DNA of 38,482 nucleotides from Oscillospiraceae bacterium (GCA_015065795.1 SVPO01000006.1:1-38482), one strand, 5' to 3'. Positions 16,101 through 24,894 are shown, counted from the stretch's first letter. The notes: generated by a model not told the origin, from the letters alone. Numbers and translations are program-made.

Positions 16101-16976
16101 ATGTCACGACCGATAATCGAAACAAGATCCCTGTCCCTGACCTATTCGGCAGGGACGACAATGGAGATACACGCCCTGAAGGACTGCACCTTCACGCTGG
16201 AGCAGGGCGAGCTGATGTGCGTCATCGGGCACACCGGCTCGGGCAAGTCCACCCTTGTGCAGATGCTCAACGGACTGCTCACTCCCACTTCCGGCGAGGT
16301 GCTGCTGGACGGCGAGAATATCTTTGCCGACAAAAAACGCCTGCGCAAGGCTCGCTTTGACGTGGGTCTTGTGTTCCAGTATCCCGAGCATCAGCTCTTT
16401 GAGGATACGGTGCGCAAGGACATCGCCTTCGGTCCGAAGAACAAGGGCCTCAAGGGCGACGCGCTGCAGCAGGCGGTGATGCAGGCGGCAGAGTTCGCCG
16501 GTCTGGATGAGGCTCTGCTGGACAAATCCCCCTTTGAGCTGTCCGGAGGCGAAAAGCGCCGTGCAGCCATCGCAGGCGTCATGGCGATGCAGCCCCGCGT
16601 GCTGGTGCTGGACGAGCCCACCGCAGGTCTTGACCCTGCCGGGCGGGAGCAGCTGCTGGGACGCATAAAGCAGTACCGCGACCGCACGGGCAGCAGCGTC
16701 GTGCTGGTGTCCCATTCCATGGAGGATGTCGCCGACTGTGCCGACCGCGTGCTGGTGCTGGATCACGGCAGCGTGGTGTGCTGCGATGTGCCCGAAAAGG
16801 TCTTTTCCGACGGCGAACGTCTGGAGAGCATCGGTCTGCGCGTGCCCCAGGTCACAAGAATATTCCTCGAACTCAGGCGCATGGGCTATGAGGTCAGCAC
16901 CTCGGTGCACACCGTGGAGCAGGGACTTGCCGAGGCTGTGCGTCTGCTGGAGAGAGGAGGGCAGAGCGATGAATGA
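16101..16976 (+). CDS. ecfA2: ECF transporter ATPase EcfA2
   Basis: A 291-residue ATP-binding subunit of an energy-coupling factor transporter, which powers uptake of vitamins or metal ions captured by separate S-components. It has Walker A GHTGSGKST (K49), the Q-loop FQYPEHQLFE characteristic of EcfA2/CbiO, signature LSGGEKRR, Walker B VLVLDEPTAGLD and the switch VSHSMED. It overlaps ecfT by 8 bases. Only one ATPase gene is present, so EcfA1 must be elsewhere for a standard A1-A2-T module. Confidence 0.94.
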   Translation: MSRPIIETRSLSLTYSAGTTMEIHALKDCTFTLEQGELMCVIGHTGSGKSTLVQMLNGLLTPTSGEVLLDGENIFADKKRLRKARFDVGLVFQYPEHQLFEDTVRKDIAFGPKNKGLKGDALQQAVMQAAEFAGLDEALLDKSPFELSGGEKRRAAIAGVMAMQPRVLVLDEPTAGLDPAGREQLLGRIKQYRDRTGSSVVLVSHSMEDVADCADRVLVLDHGSVVCCDVPEKVFSDGERLESIGLRVPQVTRIFLELRRMGYEVSTSVHTVEQGLAEAVRLLERGGQSDE

Positions 16977-17823
16977 CATCACCTTCGGTCAGTATTACCC
17001 CACAAAATCGGTCATTCACCGCATGGATGCCCGTTTCAAGCTGGTGGAGCTCATCGTGCTCATCGTCTTTGCGTTCATTGCCAGAACGGTCATGTCCGCC
17101 GCGGCTGTGGCACTGAGCACCCTGATCATCATCCTGCTCACCCGTGTGCCGCTGAGGATGTTCCTGCGCAGCATGAAAGCCATCTGGTTCATCATCCTGC
17201 TCACCTCGGCACTGAATATGTTCTATATGCCCGGCACCGTCATCTGGTCGTGGTGGAAGCTGTCCATCACCTTTGAGGGCGTGCGCCAGAGCTGCCTTGT
17301 GGCACTGCGTCTGGTGTGCCTGATGGCACTGAGCTCCGTGCTCACCTTCACCTCCACCCCCACCGAGCTGACGGGCGCCATCGAGAGCCTGCTCTCACCG
17401 CTGAAGATCTTCGGCGTCAAGACCCACGAGCTTGCCATGATGATGAGCATCGCGCTGCGCTTTGTTCCCACGCTGATGGAGGAGACCCAGAAGATAATGA
17501 GTGCCCAGAAGGCACGCGGTGCCGACCTTGACAGCGGAGGTATCTTCAAGCGTATCAAGGCTCTCGTGCCCATCATCGTGCCGCTGTTCGTCTCGGCATT
17601 CCGCAGGGCATATGACCTTGCTCTGGCGATGGAGACCCGATGCTACACCGACGGCAAGGGGCGCACCCGTCTCAACGAGCCCAAAGCCCGTTTCCGCGAC
17701 TGGGCGTCGCTGATACTCACCGCAGGGCTCTGCGCCGCGGTGCTGTATCTCAACGGTATCTACTGGAAGGATGTTTACGACCTGAGCGCCGGATGGATAT
17801 CCGGTATGCTGGAGAAGATATGA
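16969..17823 (+). CDS. ecfT: ECF transporter transmembrane subunit EcfT
   Basis: A 284-residue membrane protein that links EcfA ATPases to the substrate-binding S-component. It has a typical N-terminus (SVIHRMDARFKLVELIVL), several hydrophobic segments, and the two coupling-helix motifs AQKARGAD and METRCYTDG. The ATG at 16969 overlaps the end of ecfA2, and its TGA overlaps the truA ATG by 4 bases. Confidence 0.94.
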   Translation: MNDITFGQYYPTKSVIHRMDARFKLVELIVLIVFAFIARTVMSAAAVALSTLIIILLTRVPLRMFLRSMKAIWFIILLTSALNMFYMPGTVIWSWWKLSITFEGVRQSCLVALRLVCLMALSSVLTFTSTPTELTGAIESLLSPLKIFGVKTHELAMMMSIALRFVPTLMEETQKIMSAQKARGADLDSGGIFKRIKALVPIIVPLFVSAFRRAYDLALAMETRCYTDGKGRTRLNEPKARFRDWASLILTAGLCAAVLYLNGIYWKDVYDLSAGWISGMLEKI

Positions 17824-18578
17824 GAACACTGCTGCTTTCCCTTGCCTATGACGGCAGAGCCTATCACGGCTGGCAGATCCAGCACAACGCCGACACGGTG
17901 CAGGCGCGGCTTCAGGACGCGCTGGCGCAGGTGTTCGGCACGGCTCCTGCCATCAAGGGCTGCAGCCGCACCGACAGCGGTGTGCACGCCCGTATGTTCT
18001 GCGTCAGCTTTTCCACCGACGCTGCCATTCCCTGCGAGCGGCTCATCCCTGCACTCAACGTAAAGCTGCCGCGGGACATTGCCGTCACCGCCTGCCGCGA
18101 GGTGCCCGGGGGCTTCCACGCCCGCTATGACTGCGCAGGCAAGCGCTACAGCTACGAGATATGGAATTCTCCCGTAAAGAATCCCTTTCTTGACCGTCTG
18201 GCGACCAACTGGAAGTATCCGCTGGACGCACAGCGCATGAAAGCCAACGGAGCCGCGCTGCTGGGAACACACGACTGTTCCGCCCTGTGTGCCGCAGGCA
18301 GCTCCATCGACCCCAGAGACCCCGACGCGGACACCGTGCGCACCATCACCCACTTCGATGTGGTGCGCGCAGGTGATATGGTTAAGATATCCGTTGCCGC
18401 CGACGGCTTTCTCTACAACATGGTAAGAATCATTGCCGGCACTCTCCTTGACATGGAAGCCGGCAGAATAGAGCACGGGACCATGGCGGATATCATCGCC
18501 TCCCGTGACCGGGGACGCGCGGGACACACCGCGCCCCCCGACGGTCTTTATCTTGACGAGGTATTTTATAATCTATGA
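17820..18578 (+). CDS. truA: tRNA pseudouridine synthase A
   Basis: A 252-residue enzyme that converts uridines 38-40 of the tRNA anticodon arm to pseudouridine. It shows SLAYDGRAYHGWQIQ and the catalytic motif CSRTDSGVHA with Asp52, followed by FHARYDCAGKRYSYEIWN and the C-terminal FLYNMVRIIAGTLLDM. The ecfA2-ecfT-truA order is widespread in Firmicutes. The stop overlaps the next ATG by 4 bases. Confidence 0.96.
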   Translation: MRTLLLSLAYDGRAYHGWQIQHNADTVQARLQDALAQVFGTAPAIKGCSRTDSGVHARMFCVSFSTDAAIPCERLIPALNVKLPRDIAVTACREVPGGFHARYDCAGKRYSYEIWNSPVKNPFLDRLATNWKYPLDAQRMKANGAALLGTHDCSALCAAGSSIDPRDPDADTVRTITHFDVVRAGDMVKISVAADGFLYNMVRIIAGTLLDMEAGRIEHGTMADIIASRDRGRAGHTAPPDGLYLDEVFYNL

Positions 18579-19561
18579 GCAAAAAGAAAGATATCCTCAA
18601 GCTGGACAGCAGTCTGGGCAAGGTGCGCCGCCGCTACAAGGGGTACGCCGCCGCCGAGGAGCAGAAGCGCAAGCTGGTGCTCTACGCCGCCGCAGGACTG
18701 GTGGGTCTGCTGGTGATAATGCTGGCAGTGTGGGGCGTGGGCACGGTCATCACCGAGATCATTGCTCCCGAAAAGGTCACCGCGACGTCGCCCATGGAGG
18801 AAAAGGAAATGGGCGAGGAGGATGCCCTGGTCATGCTGGTGCTCAAGCTCAGCGACGACCACACAGCAGTGGAGAATATGGTGCTCACCCGCTTTGATCC
18901 CATGGACAGCCGCGTCTATGTGGCTGGCGTTTCTCCCCGTGTGCTGTGCGGAGAAAAGACCCTCGCCGAGCACTTTGCCGAGGGCGGCAATACTCAGGTG
19001 GCGCAGGCGCTTGCCGAAATGGTGGACTGCGACCGGGTGTATACCGTGAGCGTCGACTACACCTCCATGCGCAAGGTCATCAACATCTTCGGCGGAGTGA
19101 CCATCACGGTGCCCTACGCCATCAAATACGATTCCCCCAACAACGACCGCAACCTCAACGTGGCACCCGGCACCCGTGAATACACCGGCTGGGAGATTGC
19201 CCGTCTGCTCAACTATCCCAACTGGAACGGCGGCGAGCAGGAGCAGCTTTATATGTACGCCATGGTTGCCAGCCGCATAATCAATGAGCACCTGAACTTC
19301 AACGAGGCGGTCAAGCTCAAGAATATACTCAACAACGTCTACGACGAGGCAGATGCGGACATCACCATGACCGAGTTCCAGGCAAAGACTCCCGGGCTGC
19401 TGCAGCTGTGCGCCATCAATCGCCAGCTGGCGGAGGGCAGCGAACTGGCGGTCATCGTGGATGTGTGGCCGGAGGAGACCGATAACGGGCTTGAATACAC
19501 CGGTGAAAACCGCGACATTATGATGGCCGCCTTTGGTCGGCGCTACGCTGCGGAGGAATAG
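18575..19561 (+). CDS. Divergent LytR-CpsA-Psr (LCP)-like membrane protein
   Basis: 328 residues: a basic cytoplasmic N-terminus, a membrane segment (34-60), and an extracytoplasmic domain. The order ALVMLVLKLS, GVSPRVL, DRVYTVSVDYTSMRKVINIFGGVTITVPY and APGTREYTGWEIARLL follows the LCP fold, whose members attach wall polymers to peptidoglycan. The usual catalytic pattern (SIPRDT and the later R-x-R-x-D-x-x-R-x-x-R-Q) is only partly kept: SPR remains, but the RQ helix reads LLNYPNWNGGEQEQLY. It may be a non-catalytic or altered LCP protein. Translationally coupled to truA. Confidence 0.65.
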   Translation: MSKKKDILKLDSSLGKVRRRYKGYAAAEEQKRKLVLYAAAGLVGLLVIMLAVWGVGTVITEIIAPEKVTATSPMEEKEMGEEDALVMLVLKLSDDHTAVENMVLTRFDPMDSRVYVAGVSPRVLCGEKTLAEHFAEGGNTQVAQALAEMVDCDRVYTVSVDYTSMRKVINIFGGVTITVPYAIKYDSPNNDRNLNVAPGTREYTGWEIARLLNYPNWNGGEQEQLYMYAMVASRIINEHLNFNEAVKLKNILNNVYDEADADITMTEFQAKTPGLLQLCAINRQLAEGSELAVIVDVWPEETDNGLEYTGENRDIMMAAFGRRYAAEE

Positions 19562-19566
19562 GATTT

Positions 19567-21003
19567 ATGTATTGCAGACAGTGCGGATTCAATAACGACA
19601 AATACAGCAAGATGTGCAAGCGGTGCGGCTCTGACCTGACCCGTGCCGTGGAAGCCTACAATCCCGAGCCATCCGAACCGGGCAAGCTGCGTTTTGCCCC
19701 GAAAAAGGAAGGCTTTTCCGATATGTTCAAACGCCGCTTCAAGCGACTGGAGCGCGCCGCTCTGGACAAAAGCCACCGCAAGCCGATCATCATCGCTGCG
19801 GTGTGCATCGTGCTGCTGGTCACGGCGCTCATCGCCATTCCGAAAATCAAAGCCTGCATGTACGAGAAGCCCGATACCTACGGTACCACCGTTGGTAATG
19901 TTGCCACAGGCAACGCCGCCGCGGTAAACTCCGATTTCATCTTCTGCTCCCAGCCTGTGGGCGATAATCCCGGACTGTACCGCATCAAGCGCTCCACCGG
20001 CGAGATGCTCAAGATCGGCTGGAAGCCCCTGTCCAATATGTGCTGGTATGAAGGCTGGCTGTACGGTATCGACAGCGAAGGTGCCTTTGTCAGAGTCAGC
20101 GCCGACGGTCTGCGCGAGCAGCTGGTGCTGCTGGAGGACAACCTGCGCTGCGTCACCTTCTACAATGAAAAGGTGTACTACATCGATCCCTACGGTGACA
20201 TCCTGAGCGCGTCCCTTGCCGAAGTGAGTGACGATGACGTTGCCACGCCCTATCTTGTCGCCTCGGTGGGAGCCTGCGAGATGATGATCTTCAAGGGTAT
20301 GATCTACTACATACAGCAGACCGGCACCTGCTATGAGCCGGGCAAGCCCATGGACAACGTGCTTGATCCGGACTACGAGCCGGGCAAGATCAGCCGGATC
20401 ACCGGCAAGGAGATCCCCCCGAAGTATTGGATCGAAGCCGCCGAAGCCGACAAGCCCATAGGACACATCTACCGTATGCTGCCCGACGGCACCGGCACGG
20501 AGCTCCTCGTCGACGAGGAGGTGTGCAACCTCTCGGCGCACGGCGATTACCTCTACTACATGACCCAGACGGTCAGAGAAGCCTCTGCAACGGAATTTGA
20601 TTTCAACGCCCCGGGCAAGATCACCATCCGTGCTTCCTCCTGTCAGTTCTGGCGGTATAATCTTGTGACCATGAAGTACACCCGTTTCCTCGACGAGGGA
20701 ATATCTGGTACGCCGCTCAATGTCACCGATGATGTCATGTGCTTTGTCAGCATCACGGGAGACATGAAGACCTGCCCCACCATCGGCGGTCCCGGTGTGC
20801 TGGTGCCCACCGAGGCGCAGAGGATCGAGAGCTTTGCCATCCATGAGGGCACAGCGTATTTCACCGCCGACGGCGGAACGCGTGTGGGCTGGGTCAAGCT
20901 GGGAGAAAAGGTTCCCACAACTCTCTGGTATGCAGAATGGGATCCTGTGGTGATACCGGAAAACGTGTCGGCGTCCGATGTCTCGACTGCCGATGCCGCG
21001 TGA
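19567..21003 (+). CDS. Zinc-ribbon membrane protein with a DUF5050-like beta-propeller domain
   Basis: 478 residues. An N-terminal zinc ribbon (C3-x2-C6, C17-x2-C20) is followed by a basic region, one membrane segment (73-91) and a large extracytoplasmic domain with repeated Y/W-x-x-G-x-L/I-Y-x-I/V units (CWYEGWLYGIDSEG, TFYNEKVYYIDPYGD, MIFKGMIYYI, SAHGDYLYYM). These repeats suggest a beta-propeller of the DUF5050 type. The last residues form a short SASDVSTADAA tail. It begins 5 bases after the LCP-like stop. The function is unknown; sensing or envelope binding is a guess. Confidence 0.72.
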   Translation: MYCRQCGFNNDKYSKMCKRCGSDLTRAVEAYNPEPSEPGKLRFAPKKEGFSDMFKRRFKRLERAALDKSHRKPIIIAAVCIVLLVTALIAIPKIKACMYEKPDTYGTTVGNVATGNAAAVNSDFIFCSQPVGDNPGLYRIKRSTGEMLKIGWKPLSNMCWYEGWLYGIDSEGAFVRVSADGLREQLVLLEDNLRCVTFYNEKVYYIDPYGDILSASLAEVSDDDVATPYLVASVGACEMMIFKGMIYYIQQTGTCYEPGKPMDNVLDPDYEPGKISRITGKEIPPKYWIEAAEADKPIGHIYRMLPDGTGTELLVDEEVCNLSAHGDYLYYMTQTVREASATEFDFNAPGKITIRASSCQFWRYNLVTMKYTRFLDEGISGTPLNVTDDVMCFVSITGDMKTCPTIGGPGVLVPTEAQRIESFAIHEGTAYFTADGGTRVGWVKLGEKVPTTLWYAEWDPVVIPENVSASDVSTADAA

Positions 21004-21077
21004 GCAGCGCATCATAAATTCAACATACAGATTCACAGAATTTCATAATAATCCATACAGAAACGGAAATGATAACA

Positions 21078-21668
21078 ATGAGCAACACACCAAAATCCTC
21101 CGTTGACCGCCAGCGTATCGAAGCGGCGGTCCGCGAGATACTCATCGCCATCGGCGAGGATCCGGAGCGTGACGGACTGCTGGAGACCCCATCCCGTGTG
21201 GCGCGAATGTACGAGGAGTGCATGGGCGGACTCCACGACGACCCCACCCGTCACCTCAAGCTTTTCAGCGAGGATTCGGGCAGCGACGAGATGGTTCTCG
21301 TCCGAGATATCCCCCTGTATTCCATGTGTGAGCACCACCTCCTGCCCTTCATCGGCAAGTGCCACATCGCATACATTCCCAGCGGCGGACGCATCATCGG
21401 TCTGAGCAAATTTGCACGCATCGTGGACAGCTTTGCCCGCCGTCCTCAGGTGCAGGAACGCCTGACCAACATGATCGCCGACTTCATCAACGATCATCTG
21501 CAGCCTCAGGGCGTTGCGGTCATCATCGAAGCCGAGCATCTGTGTATGACCATGCGCGGAGCCCGTGCCGCAGGCAGCTTCACTCAGACCAGCGCCCTGC
21601 GTGGACGGATGCGCTCCGACGCACGCAGCCGTGCCGAGGTGCTCAGCCTGCTCACAGGCGGCAAGTAA
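21078..21668 (+). CDS. folE: GTP cyclohydrolase I
   Basis: A 196-residue enzyme making 7,8-dihydroneopterin triphosphate from GTP, the first step of folate synthesis. The zinc ligands Cys84 and His87 (MCEHHLLPF) and Cys156 ([11 protein letters not shown]) are present, as are GLSKFARIV and QERLT. The ATG at 21078 was preferred because GGAA lies 8 bases before it; the ATG at 21069 would leave no spacing. folB lies about 1.7 kb away on the other strand, so part of the folate pathway is local although not in one operon. Confidence 0.94.
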   Translation: MSNTPKSSVDRQRIEAAVREILIAIGEDPERDGLLETPSRVARMYEECMGGLHDDPTRHLKLFSEDSGSDEMVLVRDIPLYSMCEHHLLPFIGKCHIAYIPSGGRIIGLSKFARIVDSFARRPQVQERLTNMIADFINDHLQPQGVAVIIEAEHLCMTMRGARAAGSFTQTSALRGRMRSDARSRAEVLSLLTGGK

Positions 21669-21718
21669 TACTGACATTCGCCGCATCGCGGTGAACCGCA
21701 CAATACGATTGGAGAACT

Positions 21719-23146
21719 ATGAACGACAAGGATTACATCTACGACCCCGACCTGACCGAGGATGCCGACCTCATTGACGAGGATTACGGCGAGGACTGGG
21801 AGGATGCCCTGCTCCTCGAGCCCCTCGGGGACGACTGGGACGAGGATTTCGACGATTACGACGAGGATGAGGACGAAGAAAAGTCCTCGCCTCAGGGCAA
21901 GGACCGCATGTACGAAAACGAGCAGGTGTCCCAGAGGGTGCTGCTGGTTTCCGTTGACTGCGGCGAGGCTGATTTCGAAGAATCGCTGGAGGAGCTGCGT
22001 GAGCTGACCTCCACCGCAGGCGGCGAGGTCATCGGCGTGATGACCCAGAAGCTGTCCTCTCCCGTATCCGCCACCTGCGTGGGCAGCGGTCGGGTGGAGG
22101 AGATCGCCGAGTTCTGCGACCTTAACGACATTGATCTGGTCATCTTTGACCGCGAGCTGACCCCTATTCAGATACGCAATCTGGAGCGCGAGACCTCCAC
22201 ACGGGTGCTGGACCGAACCATGCTTATTCTGGATATCTTCGCCCAGCGCGCACGATCGGTGGAGGGCAAGCTGCAGGTCGAGCTGGCTCAGCTCAAATAT
22301 ATGATGCCCCGTCTGACCGGCAGCCACGCCGAGCTGAGCCGTCTGGGCGGCGGCATCGGCACCAGAGGCCCCGGTGAGACCAAGCTGGAAACCGACCGCC
22401 GTCACATCCGCCGCAGGATCGACTTGCTCAAGGAGCGACTGCGCGAGGTGGAAAAGCGCCGTGCCGCCCATCGCGCGCGCCGCAAAAAGACCGGAGTGGT
22501 CACCTGCGCCATCGTGGGTTACACCAACGCGGGAAAGTCCACCCTGCTCAACCGCCTGACCGATGCAGGCGTGCTGGCGGAGGATAAGCTCTTTGCCACC
22601 CTTGATCCCACATCCCGTGCACTGACGCTGCCGTCAGGTGCGTCGGTGACGCTGGTGGATACCGTCGGATTCATCCGCCGCCTGCCCCACCATCTGGTCG
22701 AGGCGTTCAAATCCACCCTGGAGGAAGCAGCCGACGCCGACATCATCGTGCTGCTGTGCGACGGCTCCGACGAGGATATGTGCAGCCATCTGCAGGTGTC
22801 CCGTGACCTGCTCAACGAGCTGGGGGCATCCGACAAGCCCATCCTCACCGTGATAAACAAATGCGACCGAGCCGACCCTGTGGGTCTTGCCGGCGTGACA
22901 GGTGTGCGCATCTCTGCCCTGACCGGCGAGGGGCTTGACCGCCTGCTCACGGCCATCGACGATGCCATGCCGGTCAAGCCGGTGCGAAAGAAGCTGCTGC
23001 TTCCCTTCACCGATCTGGGCGTTGCGGCGGACATCCGAGCCACGGGCGAGATCCTCAGTGAGGAATATACCGCTGAGGGTTTGCTGCTGGAGGCTCTGGT
23101 GGAGCCGATTCTGGCAGCTCGTATGGGAGACAAGTACGACGTGTAA
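21719..23146 (+). CDS. hflX: GTPase HflX with an acidic N-terminal extension
   Basis: A 475-residue ribosome-associated GTPase that splits stalled or heat-damaged ribosomes. The HflX domain begins near residue 70 (RVLLVSVDCG) and includes GSGRVEEI, the glycine-rich loop SRLGGGIGTRGPGETKLE, and the G domain with GYTNAGKST (K273), DTVGFIRRLPHHLVEAF and NKCD. Residues 1-60 are an unusual Asp/Glu-rich stretch. RBS GGAG precedes the ATG. Confidence 0.95.
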   Translation: MNDKDYIYDPDLTEDADLIDEDYGEDWEDALLLEPLGDDWDEDFDDYDEDEDEEKSSPQGKDRMYENEQVSQRVLLVSVDCGEADFEESLEELRELTSTAGGEVIGVMTQKLSSPVSATCVGSGRVEEIAEFCDLNDIDLVIFDRELTPIQIRNLERETSTRVLDRTMLILDIFAQRARSVEGKLQVELAQLKYMMPRLTGSHAELSRLGGGIGTRGPGETKLETDRRHIRRRIDLLKERLREVEKRRAAHRARRKKTGVVTCAIVGYTNAGKSTLLNRLTDAGVLAEDKLFATLDPTSRALTLPSGASVTLVDTVGFIRRLPHHLVEAFKSTLEEAADADIIVLLCDGSDEDMCSHLQVSRDLLNELGASDKPILTVINKCDRADPVGLAGVTGVRISALTGEGLDRLLTAIDDAMPVKPVRKKLLLPFTDLGVAADIRATGEILSEEYTAEGLLLEALVEPILAARMGDKYDV

Positions 23147-23157
23147 ACGAAAATATG

Positions 23158-23204
23158 AAAACGGTACCTGCTGCGACTCAACAACCGTAAGCAGGTACCG
23201 TTTT
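23158..23204 (+). terminator. Terminator after hflX
   Basis: Perfect 15-bp stem (AAAACGGTACCTGCT, 23158-23172, and its complement 23190-23204) with a 17-base loop, ending in TTTTTGTT. Confidence 0.88.
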
Positions 23205-23348
23205 TGTTATTGCAAAAGAATTCGCATTGCCGTACGCAGCAAAACGGAGATTCAGTCAGCACAGGAGCCGACCGCGCGATGACACCAGGAAATACGATAT
23301 TGCTTCATAGAATTTCGTTGGGTTTCATGTAATATCTCGTGATTTCAT

Positions 23349-23717
23349 TCAGATTCTCCCTCTGACCAGCCGCACAGCCGCATAATCCACCTTGCGGCAC
23401 ACAGGCGCTGAGGGTTTGCGCAGAGTGAGATCCACCTGTTCCACCGTGGGAAACGCCTTCAGCAGCGCAGTGCACACCTCGCCTGCGGCTTTTTCGATGA
23501 GGTCGTAGACAGATGCGGTCATCACTTCGCCTGCAATGCGGCACACCTCGTCGTAGTTGATGGTGTCGCCCAGCTCGTCGCTCACCGATGCCGCAGACAA
23601 ATCCACCGACAGCTCGATATCCAGATAGAAATACTGCCCGTCCCGTTTCTCCTCGGGCAGCACGCCATGGTGGGCAAAAATCTCCAGCCCCTTTATGATA
23701 ATTCTATCAGAGGTCAT
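23349..23717 (-). CDS. folB: Dihydroneopterin aldolase
   Basis: A 122-residue enzyme that cleaves 7,8-dihydroneopterin to 6-hydroxymethyldihydropterin and glycolaldehyde in folate synthesis. It shows IIIKGLEIFAHHGVLPEEK (with the conserved active-site Glu), DTINYDEV and the Lys-containing LTLRKPSAPV. The Met at 23717 gives the family length; an upstream Met at 23735 would add six residues without a better RBS. Promoter at 23780-23808. Confidence 0.9.
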   Translation of the reverse strand: MTSDRIIIKGLEIFAHHGVLPEEKRDGQYFYLDIELSVDLSAASVSDELGDTINYDEVCRIAGEVMTASVYDLIEKAAGEVCTALLKAFPTVEQVDLTLRKPSAPVCRKVDYAAVRLVRGRI

Positions 23718-23779
23718 AGTTTCACATTCTTCCATAAATATTCAGTTATTGTCCTGCGTGTGCAGTCATATCCTTTGTC

Positions 23780-23808
23780 ATTATATCACCGTCCGCAGAC
23801 TGATTCAA
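23780..23808 (-). promoter_or_regulatory. Promoter of folB
   Basis: On the minus strand TTGAAT (23808-23803), 17-base spacer, TATAAT (23785-23780), about 60 bases before the folB start. Confidence 0.65.
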
Positions 23809-23917
23809 CATTATCTGACGCATTGACCAGTGTCATCTCAGCTGCCGCAGGCATAATATGTCGTGAACGACCGCAACACCACGGCACAACCGATCACACA
23901 CAAAGGAGCTGCTGAAT

Positions 23918-24466
23918 ATGTGGCAATACGAAAAGAAGCTGCAATACCCCATCCGAATCAAAAATACCAATCCGGCGATGGCGAAATACATCATCAGCCA
24001 GTACGGCGGACCGGACGGCGAGCTGGGTGCCTCTCTGCGCTATCTCAGCCAGCGCTTCGCCATGCCCTATCCTGAGGTCAAAGCCATTCTGACCGACATC
24101 GGTACCGAGGAGCTTGCCCATCTTGAAATGGTGGGCACCATCGTCCACCAGCTCACGCGCTGCCTCACTGACGATCAGATCAAGAAGGCAGGCTTTGAGG
24201 CGTACTTTGTCGACCATGGCAACGGCGTCTTTCCTCAGGCAGCCGCAGGATTCCCCTGGACAGCCGCGACCATCCAGTCCAAGGGTGACATCATCACCGA
24301 CCTGCACGAGGATATGGGAGCCGAGCAGAAAGCCCGAACCACCTACGACAACATCCTGCGTATGTGCGACGATCCCGACGTGCGCGATGTCATCAAATTC
24401 CTGCGCCAGCGCGAGATCGTCCATTACCAGCGCTTCGGCGAAGCAAAGCGTACAGGATGTAGCTGA
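23918..24466 (+). CDS. CotJC-type manganese catalase family protein
   Basis: A 182-residue four-helix-bundle protein of the non-haem manganese catalase family, short form like spore coat protein CotJC. The candidate metal ligands are Glu35, Glu65 and His68 (GTEELAHLE), and Glu136 and His169 (REIVHYQRF). It probably destroys hydrogen peroxide. CotJA and CotJB partners are absent, so a coat role is not implied. RBS AAAGGAG precedes the ATG. Confidence 0.9.
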   Translation: MWQYEKKLQYPIRIKNTNPAMAKYIISQYGGPDGELGASLRYLSQRFAMPYPEVKAILTDIGTEELAHLEMVGTIVHQLTRCLTDDQIKKAGFEAYFVDHGNGVFPQAAAGFPWTAATIQSKGDIITDLHEDMGAEQKARTTYDNILRMCDDPDVRDVIKFLRQREIVHYQRFGEAKRTGCS

Positions 24467-24553
24467 TCCATACATAGAAAAAACTGCATTTGAGCCAGTA
24501 TTTCGGCCCTTGTGTTGCTGCTTCCTAGCAGCGCGTGATCATAACGAACTGTG

Positions 24554-24604
24554 AACACTCATCTGCGCTTCCGCCATTCAATGGCAGGCGCAGATGGGTG
24601 TTTT
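24554..24604 (+). terminator. Terminator after the catalase gene
   Basis: 15-bp stem (AACACTCATCTGCGC, 24554-24568, and 24588-24602) with one wobble pair, a GCCATT..AATGGC inner stem, then TTTTGTTT. It marks the end of the GC-rich core block. Confidence 0.85.
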
Positions 24605-24894
24605 GTTTGGTTGTAATCAGCAACGAATGAGCAAAATGGACCAGAGAATAAAACATTATTTTGCTCTTGTGTGTGATTGCCCGGAATCTATTGAAGGTTA
24701 TTTGAAGTTCTGCTAAGTTTACTGGGTAGGGGGGGACGATGTGGCACTTGGCCACGCGGATGCCCGCGAAAAGGGTCCCGCAGGTTTTGTGGACGGGAAA
24801 CGCGACCGTGGTACGGCTGATCTGATGACCGGATGGCGCAGATCAGCCGTACCTATCGGCACAACAAAAATGAATCGAACAGGGAGGAGCAGTA
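24605..24894 (+). other. Structured leader region of the AAA+/amidoligase operon
   Basis: 290 bases without a gene. The second half is unusually GC-rich and self-complementary: CGCGG-ATGC-CCGCG near 24755-24770, GGTCC...GGAC, and a perfect 14-bp inverted repeat at 24811-24852. A run of seven G's lies at about 24729-24735. No convincing -35/-10 pair was seen. Confidence 0.45.
24811..24852. repeat. Perfect 14-bp inverted repeat before the AAA+ gene
   Basis: GTACGGCTGATCTG (24811-24824) and CAGATCAGCCGTAC (24839-24852) are exact complements around a 14-base loop, 42 bases before the AAA+ start. No U-tract follows, so it is more likely an operator or RNA structure than a terminator. Confidence 0.85.

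Noticed and set aside
23918-24466. Spore coat operon cotJABC
   Set aside because: Only the catalase-type member is present, with its own leader and terminator.
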